Assembly (NCBI GenBank): GCA_021200955.1
Contig: JAJQFU010000098.1
Coordinates: 1 to 33,783 of the forward strand
Direction: 5' to 3'
DNA length: 33,783 nucleotides
Origin: Clostridiales bacterium
GTDB lineage: Bacteria; Bacillota; Clostridia; Lachnospirales; CAG-274
In this document: one piece after another, positions 15,248 to 22,525 of the stretch
Layout of the letters: every line of letters begins with the position of its first letter
Position numbering within the stretch: position 1 is the stretch's first letter
Made by a program: the position numbers and the translations under genes
Notes under the pieces: generated by a model
Database searches by the model: none
The model's input: only the letters and a program-made list of their open reading frames with translations
What the model was told of the DNA's origin: nothing

Positions 15248-15742
15248 TTATCTGTTGTCAACCTTTTCGGGGTATAAATCGTGGTTTAATAGCCTGTTTT
15301 CGGCGGCTTTCTCCCACCTTGTGCCTACCCTGCCGCAGTTGCAGTAGGGGTCGATCGAAATGCCCCCTCTGGGGGTAAATTTTCCCCATACCTCAATATA
15401 TTTGGGATCCATAAGCTTTATAAGATCGTTCATAATCGTGTTTACACAGTCCTCGTGAAAACCGCCGTGGTTTCTGAAGCTGAACAAATAAAGCTTAAGA
15501 GACTTGCTCTCAACCATTTTAACGTCGGGAACATAGGATATATAAATCGTTGCAAAGTCAGGCTGACCTGTTATGGGGCAGAGACTTGTAAATTCGGGAC
15601 AGTTAAACTTTACGAAATAGTCTCTGTCCTGATGCTTGTTTATAAAGGTTTCCAAAACCTCAGGGGCGTAGTTGTCGGGATATTTTTGAACCTTGCTTCC
15701 CAAAAGGGAAAGCCCCTCGTTTTTTCTTTCGCTGTTTTCCAT
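15248..15742 (-). CDS. queF: NADPH-dependent 7-cyano-7-deazaguanine reductase
   Basis: QueF reduces preQ0 to preQ1 in queuosine (modified tRNA base) synthesis. The ATG at 15742 is chosen because CGAGGAGAGATTAAT precedes it; a longer open frame to 15886 would run through the promoter. From this start the protein is 164 residues, normal for the short (unimodular) QueF. Cys55 in [14 protein letters not shown] is the residue that forms the thioimide. [21 protein letters not shown] carries the substrate-binding Glu and His. No other que genes are nearby. It heads the operon with nrdD, nrdG and dut. No preQ1 riboswitch is visible upstream. Confidence 0.96.
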   Translation of the reverse strand: MENSERKNEGLSLLGSKVQKYPDNYAPEVLETFINKHQDRDYFVKFNCPEFTSLCPITGQPDFATIYISYVPDVKMVESKSLKLYLFSFRNHGGFHEDCVNTIMNDLIKLMDPKYIEVWGKFTPRGGISIDPYCNCGRVGTRWEKAAENRLLNHDLYPEKVDNR

Positions 15743-15776
15743 ATTAATCTCTCCTCGTAAATCTTTTCCTGTTATA

Positions 15777-15804
15777 ATTCTACCATAAATATAAAAAACT
15801 TCAA
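15777..15804 (-). promoter_or_regulatory. Promoter of the queF-nrdD-nrdG-dut operon
   Basis: On the minus strand: TTGAAG (15804-15799), 16-base spacer, TAGAAT (15782-15777), about 35 bases before the queF start codon. Confidence 0.6.
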
Positions 15805-15863
15805 TAGAAAAATTAAAAATGGCAGTTAACCCCATAAGGCTCACCTTCAGGGGGGGAGTTTTC

Positions 15864-15907
15864 GGCGGCAAAGCCGCCAATCGCAAAAAGTTGGAGACTT
15901 TTTGCGA
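15864..15907. repeat. Pair of short hairpins between spmB and queF
   Basis: GGCGGC/GCCGCC (15864-15869 with 15873-15878) and the 11-bp stem TCGCAAAAAGT/ACTTTTTGCGA (15881-15891 with 15897-15907). They lie downstream of spmB on the minus strand and may act as its transcript end. A stem of similar sequence (TCGCAAAAATG) occurs in the repeat at 31786-31812. The rest of 15908-15984 is a GC-richer stretch with no gene that I can support. Confidence 0.5.
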
Positions 15908-15984
15908 AAAAGGAGCAGCTCAGGAGCAGAGTCTTGCTTTCGAAGCGAAGCTACGGAAGCAAACGAGCGTATGCAGCTGCGACG

Positions 15985-16515
15985 TCAGCCCCAGACGGCT
16001 TTACAAATAGCCACGCTTGCCACAATTCCGGCGAAATTTGCTATAAGCGCTCCTACAAGGGTATAGCGTGTTTTTGTTATTTTAACGGACATAAAATAAA
16101 TGCTCATAGTGTAAAAAACCGTTTCGGTACAGCTCATCATAACGGAAACAAGCCGCCCTATGTAGCTGTCAGGTCCGTATTGTTTGAAGAGGTCAAGCAA
16201 AATCCCCATTGAAGCGGAGGAGGACACAAGCCGCATAAACGTCAGGGGAACAAGCTCCGAAGGGTAGTGTATTAAAGACGTGAAGGGCTCTAAAATCCGG
16301 GCCAAAAGGTCTAAGGCTCCCGAAGCCCTTAAAATCCCCACTGCCATCATAAGCCCTATAAGTGTGGGCATAATGTCAAGGGCGCACTTCATCCCTTCAA
16401 CAGCCCCTTCTATAAAGGCGTCGTAAACCTTGACCCCGTGGGCTATTCCGTGAGAAATTATTGCCACGAAAACAACAGGCAACATAAGATTTGAAATAAC
16501 AATTAATATCTGCAT
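15985..16515 (-). CDS. spmB: Spore maturation protein B
   Basis: SpmB works with SpmA in drying the spore core late in sporulation; loss gives heat-sensitive spores in Bacillus. The 176-residue membrane protein has a nucleoside-recognition (Gate) domain, with EGAVEGMKCALDIMPTLIGLM near residue 37 and SCTETVFYTMSIYF near 130, both typical of the family. Several hydrophobic helices span the membrane. Its start overlaps the end of spmA by 13 bases. Short hairpins follow at 15881-15907. Confidence 0.95.
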   Translation of the reverse strand: MQILIVISNLMLPVVFVAIISHGIAHGVKVYDAFIEGAVEGMKCALDIMPTLIGLMMAVGILRASGALDLLARILEPFTSLIHYPSELVPLTFMRLVSSSASMGILLDLFKQYGPDSYIGRLVSVMMSCTETVFYTMSIYFMSVKITKTRYTLVGALIANFAGIVASVAICKAVWG

Positions 16516-17093
16516 TTTCTTTTTCCCACCTCAATCAGCTTTATAACAACAATTCCCACAACCGTAGACACAAGGGTGGCAAACAGCCCCGGACCTATAA
16601 TTTCAGAGGGGTTAGCCGAGCCTGCCTGCGCCCTGTAGGCTATTATATTCACCGAAACAAGCTGAAGAGAGCTCATATTAAACACCATAAACATACACAT
16701 AGCCCGGCTTGCTCTTTCCTTATGGGGATTTAATTTCTGCATTTCCTTCATAGCCAAAAGCCCTGCCGGAGTAGCCGCCCACCCAAGCCCCAAAACATTG
16801 GCTATTACATTGGTCGCTATATGCTTCATTGCCTTGTGATTCGGAGGTATATCGGGGAAGAGAAACCTCAAAAAGGGCTTAAGCTTCTCCGAAAGGCTGT
16901 CAATAAGCCCCGACTTCTCCCCTATTTTCATAAGCCCCGTCCACATAGACAAAACCCCAGTCATTACTATAACCACATTTACGGCTTCCTTCGAAGATTC
17001 AATTGCGCCGTTTGTCACCGCTTCCATATTGCCCAAAAAAGCAGCCGCCAATATGCCTAAAAAAATCATTCCTGCCCATAAACCGTTAAGCAA
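16503..17093 (-). CDS. spmA: Spore maturation protein A
   Basis: The partner of SpmB. The 196-residue membrane protein has GAIESSKEAVNVVIVMTGVLSMWTG near residue 30, ANVLGLGWAATPAGL in the middle, and a Gate domain fold. The start is a TTG at 17093. The family usually begins (M)xNxxWAGM, and LLNGLWAGMIF here matches, so the TTG is accepted although the upstream ribosome binding site is weak. The spmA-spmB order is conserved in spore formers. Expression late in sporulation in the mother cell would be expected, but I could not identify a clear sigma site. Confidence 0.94.
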   Translation of the reverse strand: MLNGLWAGMIFLGILAAAFLGNMEAVTNGAIESSKEAVNVVIVMTGVLSMWTGLMKIGEKSGLIDSLSEKLKPFLRFLFPDIPPNHKAMKHIATNVIANVLGLGWAATPAGLLAMKEMQKLNPHKERASRAMCMFMVFNMSSLQLVSVNIIAYRAQAGSANPSEIIGPGLFATLVSTVVGIVVIKLIEVGKRKCRY

Positions 17094-17222
17094 AGCCCGT
17101 CACATCCAAGCCTTTTTTTTAATTATATTAAAAAAGTCATAATATAAGAACCCAAAAACGCCGCAGTTTTTGGCAATAATTGCCAAAATGATTAATTTTA
17201 CTTTAAATTTTCCTTAAAACTG

Positions 17223-17251
17223 TTGACAAAATATGGAAACCATAGTAAAAT
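17223..17251 (+). promoter_or_regulatory. Promoter of the abrB-lepB operon
   Basis: TTGACA (17223-17228), 17-base spacer, TAAAAT (17246-17251). It is followed by a leader of about 110 bases to the start codon at 17371. Confidence 0.75.
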
Positions 17252-17370
17252 AACCTCAGAAAACAAAAATCCGTGCAGAAGGCTTATCATTATTGCATTG
17301 ATTTGTTTTTTCGATGATTACATAATTGCCTTTTGGGAAAACATATTAATTATAAAGGAGAGATTTATAT

Positions 17371-17634
17371 ATGAAGCCGACAGGTATTGTAAGAGACATT
17401 GACGAATTGGGAAGAATTGTCCTTCCGAAGGAGCTGAGAAAGCAGTTCGGACTTGCTGCAAAAACCCCTATGGAAATTTTTACAAGCGAGGACACTATTA
17501 TTTTAAGAAAGTATGAACCCGGAGACATATTCACAGGGGAAATGAACGACCTTGTGGATTTTCAGGGCAAAAAGGTTTCAAAATCAAACATTATTAAGCT
17601 CTGCGAAGCCGCAGGAATTAAAATTGCCGAATAA
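17371..17634 (+). CDS. AbrB/SpoVT-type transcriptional regulator
   Basis: An 87-residue regulator. The N-terminal swapped-hairpin domain has TGIVRDIDELGRIVLPKELR, the hallmark of AbrB, Abh and SpoVT. The C-terminal part (about 50-87) is a short unrelated tail, without the full GAF domain of SpoVT. Such proteins control transition-state and sporulation genes. It heads a likely five-gene operon, with gaps of 14, 20, 31 and 11 bases to the following genes. AAAGGAGAGATTTAT precedes the ATG. Whether it is the functional AbrB orthologue cannot be told from sequence. Confidence 0.93.
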   Translation: MKPTGIVRDIDELGRIVLPKELRKQFGLAAKTPMEIFTSEDTIILRKYEPGDIFTGEMNDLVDFQGKKVSKSNIIKLCEAAGIKIAE

Positions 17635-17648
17635 GGAGATGTTAATCT

Positions 17649-18014
17649 GTGAAAGAAGAAAGAATGTTTATTCTTAATATGTTAAATGACGGCAAAATCA
17701 CCTCTGATGATGCCTGTAAGCTTTTGGCTGCTCTTAAAACCTCCGACGGAAAGTCATCCTCATCGTCTGAAATCGGCGATAAGGTTGAAAAGTATGCCAA
17801 GGACATTAAAGCCAAGGTTTCCAAAATGGCTAAGGATGCCGAGCCTACTGTTAAAAAGTATGCCGGGGCAGTCAGCGATAAAATCGATGACATTAGAGAA
17901 AGCTTTAAAACAAAAAAAGCCGCTTCGGCTTCCGATGACGAAATTATTATAATTGACGAAGAAGAGGATGCCGCAAGAGAAGAAGCTTCTGAAAACACCT
18001 CCGGCGAAGCCTGA
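17649..18014 (+). CDS. SHOCT-like small protein with charged tail
   Basis: A 121-residue protein. Residues 1-30 (EERMFILNMLNDGKITSDDACKLLAAL) match the SHOCT-like helix pair at the N-terminus of YvlB/LiaX-type proteins, which read 'ILxMLxxGKIxxEEAxxLL'. The rest is a Ser-rich linker, a lysine-rich helical segment and an acidic C-terminus (DDEIIIIDEEEDAAREEA). No membrane segment is seen. The start is a GTG at 17649, with AAGGAGATG upstream. In relatives this domain is linked to envelope-stress sensing; here only the domain and its setting next to lepB are visible. Confidence 0.82.
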   Translation: MKEERMFILNMLNDGKITSDDACKLLAALKTSDGKSSSSSEIGDKVEKYAKDIKAKVSKMAKDAEPTVKKYAGAVSDKIDDIRESFKTKKAASASDDEIIIIDEEEDAAREEASENTSGEA

Positions 18015-18034
18015 GAAAAAAAGGGGATTAAAAA

Positions 18035-18649
18035 ATGAATGACGATTTTTATGATGAAGAATTAGAGCTTTCGGAAGAAGAAACCGCCGAAAACGAAGGC
18101 GGAAGCTCACCGAACAAAAAAAACAGGTTTATAAAAGAAGCTATAAGCTGGGCTAAGACTATAATTGCAGCCTTTATTTTTGCTTTTATAATAACCACAT
18201 TTATTATAGTAAACGCAGTAGTTCCCTCAGGGTCTATGAAAAACACAATTAACGAAGGCGACCGCCTTATAGCAAACCGTCTCGCTTATACCTTCAGCGA
18301 CCCGGAGCGCTTCGACATAGTTGTATTTAAGTTTCCCGATGACGAAAGCGTTTATTATATAAAGAGAATTATAGGTCTGCCCGGTGAAACGGTTGAAATA
18401 AAGGACGGAAAGGTTTATATAGACGGTTCCGAAGAACCTCTTGACGATTCCTTTATTTTAGAGCCTATGATTCCCGAGGAGGACGCAGTTTTCGAGGTTC
18501 CCGAAGGGTGCTACTTTATGCTTGGGGATAACCGCAACAACTCCGCCGACTCAAGACGCTGGAACAACAAATACGTAGAAAAAAGCAAAATTTTGGGAAA
18601 GGCTGTTTTTAAATATTATCCCAATTTTGAGCTTTTAACTGATAAATAA
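18035..18649 (+). CDS. lepB: Signal peptidase I
   Basis: Cleaves signal peptides from exported proteins at the outer face of the membrane. The 204-residue protein has an acidic cytoplasmic N-terminus of about 30 residues, one membrane helix (about 43-62), then box B with catalytic Ser67 (PSGSMKNT), box D with the general-base Lys110 (YYIKRIIGLPGE) and box E (GDNRNNSADSRRW). This is the short Gram-positive SipS-like form with one anchor. It lies 20 bases after the SHOCT-like gene. Confidence 0.96.
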   Translation: MNDDFYDEELELSEEETAENEGGSSPNKKNRFIKEAISWAKTIIAAFIFAFIITTFIIVNAVVPSGSMKNTINEGDRLIANRLAYTFSDPERFDIVVFKFPDDESVYYIKRIIGLPGETVEIKDGKVYIDGSEEPLDDSFILEPMIPEEDAVFEVPEGCYFMLGDNRNNSADSRRWNNKYVEKSKILGKAVFKYYPNFELLTDK

Positions 18650-18680
18650 AAACAATTTAAACTTAGGAGAGCGATTAAAA

Positions 18681-18887
18681 ATGAAACAGATTGACAAAAA
18701 CACAATTATAGCTGATATTTTGAAAATTGACAGAGGGGCTGTTCCCATTCTTATGATGAGCGGAATGCACTGCATCGGCTGCCCGGCTTCTCAGGGTGAA
18801 ACCCTTGAAGAGGCTTGCCTTGTTCACGGAATTGAACCCGACCCCGTTGTTGAACAGCTCAACTCATATTTTGCTACATTAGGATAA
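18681..18887 (+). CDS. DUF1858 domain protein
   Basis: A 68-residue protein, almost all of it a DUF1858 domain. The motif MHCIGCPAS with a CxxC pair around residue 33 and a following helix (ETLEEACLVHGI) is characteristic. Some homologues are fused to or lie beside hybrid cluster proteins and redox enzymes, and the domain resembles the N-terminal part of ScdA. A role in Fe-S or NO metabolism is inferred from the family only. TTAGGAGAGCGATTAAAA precedes the start. Confidence 0.9.
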   Translation: MKQIDKNTIIADILKIDRGAVPILMMSGMHCIGCPASQGETLEEACLVHGIEPDPVVEQLNSYFATLG

Positions 18888-18898
18888 AATCAAAACCC

Positions 18899-20137
18899 AT
18901 GAATTTAAGAATACAGTTTGCCTTCATAATGATAGCCATATACGGCGCTAACTGTTTGAAACCGCAGTTTTTCCAAGACGGCACATTAAAAGAGCTTTCT
19001 CTGTGTGCCGTTATTGTTTATGCGGCAATTAACGTCATTTGGTTCATTCTTGACGGCTTAATAAAAAAATTGGGCTTCGGCGGTCTTATAACCGTTGAAA
19101 AGCGTAAGGAAATTAAAACAGGCAGAGAATTCGGAATGGATATAGTCCGCATAATAGCAATTTTGTTTGTTCCCTTTATACATTTTTTCGGAGATACCGA
19201 GTATTATTCGGCTCCCATAGAGGGTCAGGCTATGCTTTATGCAACGGCTCTTCGGTGGCTTGTTCTTACTGCGGTACCTCTGTTTATGATAATAACAGGC
19301 TATTTTAAGATTAACAAGGACGTAAACTTTGACCACTATAAGGCAATTTTTCCCGTTCTTTTAACTCACATAGTCTGCTGTACAACAAGACTTTTTACCG
19401 ATTATCACATTCATGAAATCGAACTGACAAAGGAATATGTTTTGGATAAGCTTGTATATTTCAACTACGGCTGGTATGTTAAGCTTTACATAGGTCTGCT
19501 GCTTATAATTCCCTTTCTCAATAAGCTGTGGCACGGGCTTGAAACACGGGCAAAAAAGGAAACTCTTATTTTAACTCTTGTTTTCCTGACAGCTATGGGG
19601 CCTCTCATCTACGACGTGGTTCCCTCAACGTGGCTTATTCTCTATGTTACGGGCTATTATTTTATAGGGGCTTATATTAAGGAATATAAAGTACATATAA
19701 ACCCGGTTCTTAATGCTGCCCTGATTGCCGCGGTTATTTTTTCAGCTGCTTATGCTACATACATCCACTGCGGCGGTGACGTTTTCGACTGGTCTTATTT
19801 GGGCTACGCTTCAAACTCCGGCTATTCCTCACTGCCTGCCTTTATGGCGGCAACTCTTATAACAATTCTTTTCTGCGACTTAAAATGTCCTGTTAAAATT
19901 ATAAGACTTGCGGCAAAGGCTGTATCTGTGCTTTCTTTGGAAATGTACCTTTTCAGCCAAATGTTCGATATGATAATCTATAAGCCCTATCAGCAGGCAG
20001 GCTATGTCTTTACGGACTATCTGCCCATAGCAAGAGAGCTTTTGTGTAAAATAATTTTTTACGCCTTTATAGTCTCAGTTATAAAAAAAGTGATTTTTTC
20101 GGCATTTGCCCATATATTCAAATCAATGGAGAAGTAA
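18899..20137 (+). CDS. Acyltransferase family 3 (OafA/WecH-like) membrane protein
   Basis: A 412-residue polytopic membrane protein with about ten hydrophobic segments. DIVRIIAILFVPFIHFFG near residue 80 is the conserved R..H block of acyltransferase family 3, which transfers O-acetyl or similar groups to surface sugars and peptidoglycan. PLFMIITGYF is the second family landmark. About 70 extra residues with two helices precede the core. The ATG at 18899 has only a weak AGGA at a distance of about 13 bases, in the stop region of the preceding gene, so translation may be coupled. The acceptor sugar is unknown. Confidence 0.87.
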   Translation: MNLRIQFAFIMIAIYGANCLKPQFFQDGTLKELSLCAVIVYAAINVIWFILDGLIKKLGFGGLITVEKRKEIKTGREFGMDIVRIIAILFVPFIHFFGDTEYYSAPIEGQAMLYATALRWLVLTAVPLFMIITGYFKINKDVNFDHYKAIFPVLLTHIVCCTTRLFTDYHIHEIELTKEYVLDKLVYFNYGWYVKLYIGLLLIIPFLNKLWHGLETRAKKETLILTLVFLTAMGPLIYDVVPSTWLILYVTGYYFIGAYIKEYKVHINPVLNAALIAAVIFSAAYATYIHCGGDVFDWSYLGYASNSGYSSLPAFMAATLITILFCDLKCPVKIIRLAAKAVSVLSLEMYLFSQMFDMIIYKPYQQAGYVFTDYLPIARELLCKIIFYAFIVSVIKKVIFSAFAHIFKSMEK

Positions 20138-20145
20138 AAAAAGAG

Positions 20146-20220
20146 CCGTCCGGTTTCCCCTTGAGGGGATGTGACAGCCACATTGATTTTTGAAAAAATC
20201 AGTGTGGCTGCCGGAGAGGT
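20146..20220. repeat. Branched hairpin element downstream of the acyltransferase gene
   Basis: CCGG at about 20150 closes on CCGG at about 20211. Inside are a small CCCC-TTGA-GGGG hairpin and a long stem, CAGCCACAxTGATTTTT with its mirror (20175-20191 with 20194-20210). The CCCCTTGAGGGG and 'GCTGCCGGAGAGG' parts look like the dispersed hairpin repeats common in intergenic regions of gut clostridia. Resemblance from memory, not from a search. Confidence 0.55.
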
Positions 20221-20229
20221 GCAAAACAC

Positions 20230-20257
20230 AAAAAAGACGCTCGCAGGCGTCTTTTTT
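20230..20257. terminator. Bidirectional terminator between the acyltransferase and solute-binding protein genes
   Basis: AAAAAAGACGC (20230-20240) and GCGTCTTTTTT (20247-20257) form an 11-bp stem with a six-base loop. The flanks are A-rich on one side and T-rich on the other, so it works in both directions between convergent genes. Confidence 0.88.
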
Positions 20258-20278
20258 ATATGGAAATATTTATTAGTT

Positions 20279-21826
20279 TTATTCAGTGCCGTTTAAATCA
20301 CTTAATATAATTTCACGCTGTCTTTGAGTTGAAGCCGCATACTCAGCCAAAGCTTCATCAACGGTTTTGCCTTCAATAACAATATCAGAAAGAAGCTGGT
20401 TTTTAGCCACTTCAACATCCGGCAGCTGATCCGCAATTGTTGAGTTTAAAACAGGCAGCTCATACAAAATAGAGTTTTCATCGAAAATCTCCATAGAAAT
20501 TGTTATACGCTCGTCAACGTCAAAGGGGTCATAGCAGTCTGTAATGGCAAGGTTTGCGTCATAAAAGCTCTTATCCAAAATGCTTGTGGGGTCTGAAAGT
20601 GAAGGCAGCATTTCAGCCTTAACAATGTTTCCGTCGCTGTCACGCTCCAAAACCTTATAGTGAACGTCCTCAACACCTCTTGAGAAAAGAAGCTCGCCCT
20701 CGTCGCCGTCATGCATATACATAAGGAAATATTCAAAAACCTCTTCGGGGTGTTCGCAATAGTTTGTTATGGCTTCCGCTGTAGCCGGACGCTCAATATA
20801 ATATGCCTTTTCCTTATCGAAGGAAGCAAGAGGAATAAGCTCCGCCGTTTCGTCTTTCATTTTAAGGTTCTTGTCAAGGGTTTTATACCATGTGCCTGCC
20901 CAGTAGTTAAAGCAGCCTACAACACCGGCGTAAAACTTGTCACGGCAGGTTGATGTCTTGTTTGAAATAGAACCGGGGTCAATAAGCCCGTCTTTCCATG
21001 CGTCCTGTATTCTGTGAAGAGCCGCTTCCATTTCAGGCTCCAAAACGCCGTCAACATATTCGCCCTTTTCTTCATCATAATGAATGTCGGGGCGTGCGTC
21101 CTGATAAAATTCTCTCAGATAAATTTCATAGGGAGACTCAGAGTTTATTAAGCCTGCAACGGTTAAGGGATAAATCGTCTTTCCCTCATATTTTTCCTTA
21201 AAGCTTACACCTTTTGAGTCTGTTTCTTCACAGCTGCCTATTTCCTTAAAGGCTTTAAGCATATTGTAGAACTCTTCATAGCTTTCGGGTTCGTCAATGC
21301 CCAAAGCGTCCATCCAGTCCTTACGCACATATGTAATTGTTCCGTTTCCTCTCTGCTCAGGGAAGCCGTAAAGCCTGTTTTCGCCGTATTCGGAGTCATA
21401 TCTCAGACTGTCTACAAACCTTTCGTCTACAATGCCCTGTGCCTTAAGGTCAGAGTTTTCCCATGCGTCGGTCATATCCCAAAGAATACCCTCCGAGGCA
21501 TAGGCAGGGTAGTATGTAGAGCCCAACTCGATTACGTCCGCCGGGTCTTCGGCAGCAAAGGTTATACTGACCTTTTCATAATACTGGTTATGCTCCGGCT
21601 GTTCGATTTCAAGCTTTATGCCCGTATTTTTTTCGTACTCGTCGCAAAGATCCTGCTGACCGTCCTCCGGTCTTATAATAGTTGTTACCATAAATGTAAT
21701 TTTTTCGGGCTTGCCCTCGGCATTAAGGGCTACGTGTTCCCTTTCACTTCCGCAGGCAGAAAGAGCCGCGCCGGCGGAAACAATTAAGCAGGCGGCCAAA
21801 GCCCTGTTTAAAAAATATTTTTTCAT
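20279..21826 (-). CDS. Extracellular solute-binding lipoprotein (ABC sugar transporter type, orphan)
   Basis: A 515-residue lipoprotein. The signal peptide MKKYFLNRALAACLIV ends in the lipobox LSAC, with Cys25 as the lipidated residue. The mature part is a family 1 solute-binding protein (ITFMVTTIIRPEDGQQ, DVIELGSTYYPAYASEGILWDMTDAW, ERPATAEAITNYCEHPEEVFEYFLMYM). These usually feed oligosaccharides to ABC permeases of the MalF/MalG or LplB/YtcP type. No permease or ATPase gene is adjacent, so it must partner with subunits encoded elsewhere. AAAAGGAGAATTTT precedes the start. Confidence 0.92.
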   Translation of the reverse strand: MKKYFLNRALAACLIVSAGAALSACGSEREHVALNAEGKPEKITFMVTTIIRPEDGQQDLCDEYEKNTGIKLEIEQPEHNQYYEKVSITFAAEDPADVIELGSTYYPAYASEGILWDMTDAWENSDLKAQGIVDERFVDSLRYDSEYGENRLYGFPEQRGNGTITYVRKDWMDALGIDEPESYEEFYNMLKAFKEIGSCEETDSKGVSFKEKYEGKTIYPLTVAGLINSESPYEIYLREFYQDARPDIHYDEEKGEYVDGVLEPEMEAALHRIQDAWKDGLIDPGSISNKTSTCRDKFYAGVVGCFNYWAGTWYKTLDKNLKMKDETAELIPLASFDKEKAYYIERPATAEAITNYCEHPEEVFEYFLMYMHDGDEGELLFSRGVEDVHYKVLERDSDGNIVKAEMLPSLSDPTSILDKSFYDANLAITDCYDPFDVDERITISMEIFDENSILYELPVLNSTIADQLPDVEVAKNQLLSDIVIEGKTVDEALAEYAASTQRQREIILSDLNGTE

Positions 21827-22013
21827 AAAATTCTCCTTTTCTTATTATAAAAGAGTTTCCCTAAAGAAATTTTAACCGTTCACCACATCCTCAAATAAAG
21901 TTTAACAAATATGAAAGTATTTTGCAAGTGCTTCAGCTTATTTTTTCGTTATTATTTGTCCGTACCCTTTGATTGTCGGACTAAACTTTTTCGTAAATAT
22001 TATAAAAAAAAAC

Positions 22014-22042
22014 TTGCATTTGCCTAAATTGTCTGATATAAT
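22014..22042 (+). promoter_or_regulatory. Promoter of rpmB
   Basis: TTGCAT (22014-22019), 17-base spacer, TATAAT (22037-22042), 39 bases before the start codon. Confidence 0.8.
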
Positions 22043-22081
22043 GTTAAAAGTGATTTCACATTGTGTTAGGAGGTGTTCAAA

Positions 22082-22282
22082 ATGGCAAAGTGTGATATTT
22101 GTGAAAAGAAAATCAGCAACGGCAGAAGAATAAGCATCAGCCGTAGTCAGGTTTCAAGAAGAGCTAAGAGAAGCTGGAAGCCCAATGTTAAGAAAATCAA
22201 GATTAACGATAACGGCACCATCAAGTCTATCCACATTTGTATGAGATGTCTGCGTTCAAATAAGGTTACCCGTGCTCTTTAA
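22082..22282 (+). CDS. rpmB: 50S ribosomal protein L28, zinc-ribbon form
   Basis: A 66-residue ribosomal protein starting MAKCDICEKK. It has CxxC pairs near both ends (CDIC at 4-7 and CMRC in SIHICMRCLRS), so it is the zinc-binding C+ form. The middle NGRRISISRSQVSRRAKRSW is typical L28. The ATG at 22082 is chosen because TTAGGAGGTGTTCAAA precedes it. It stands alone with its own promoter and terminator. Confidence 0.97.
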   Translation: MAKCDICEKKISNGRRISISRSQVSRRAKRSWKPNVKKIKINDNGTIKSIHICMRCLRSNKVTRAL

Positions 22283-22307
22283 TACAAAATCTAAATATTA
22301 TTATAAC

Positions 22308-22360
22308 AAACTCCCTTTTATTGCCGCTGCAGCAAAATAAAAGAGAGTTTTTATTTTTTT
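22308..22360 (+). terminator. Terminator after rpmB
   Basis: AAACTCxCTTTTATT pairs with AATAAAAGxGAGTTT around a GC-rich loop, followed by a T-rich run to 22360. Confidence 0.85.
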
Positions 22361-22405
22361 GTGATTAATGAGGGAACTTCTAACAGCAGAATAAGCCTAA
22401 AACAA

Positions 22406-22445
22406 GAGCGGTATGGAGAACAAAAATCCTCATACCGCTTTTATT
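22406..22445. terminator. Second terminator-like hairpin, probably for the hydrogenase gene as well
   Basis: AGCGGTATG (22407-22415) with CATACCGCT (22431-22439), extended by GAG/CTC-like pairs, followed by TTTATT on the plus strand. It lies between convergent rpmB and the hydrogenase gene. Between it and the hydrogenase stop are two more short GC hairpins (GCGGCT/AGCCGC near 22490 and AAGCCTTTAAGGCTT near 22505). Confidence 0.6.
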
Positions 22446-22525
22446 AATGTTTATTGGTCTGTTTTTCAATCCGCCCTGTTAAGGCTGCGGCTAGAAGCCG
22501 CTGAAGCCTTTAAGGCTTACGCTGT

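Noticed and set aside
15743..15830. preQ1 riboswitch upstream of queF
   Set aside because: I looked for the short C-rich/A-rich pseudoknot pattern and did not find it.
15743..15886. N-terminal extension of queF
   Set aside because: It would include the promoter, and the shorter start gives the standard length with Cys55.
15819..16212. Plus-strand frames across the spmB end and the hairpin region
   Set aside because: They oppose spmB and cover hairpins; there is no ribosome binding site or recognisable domain.
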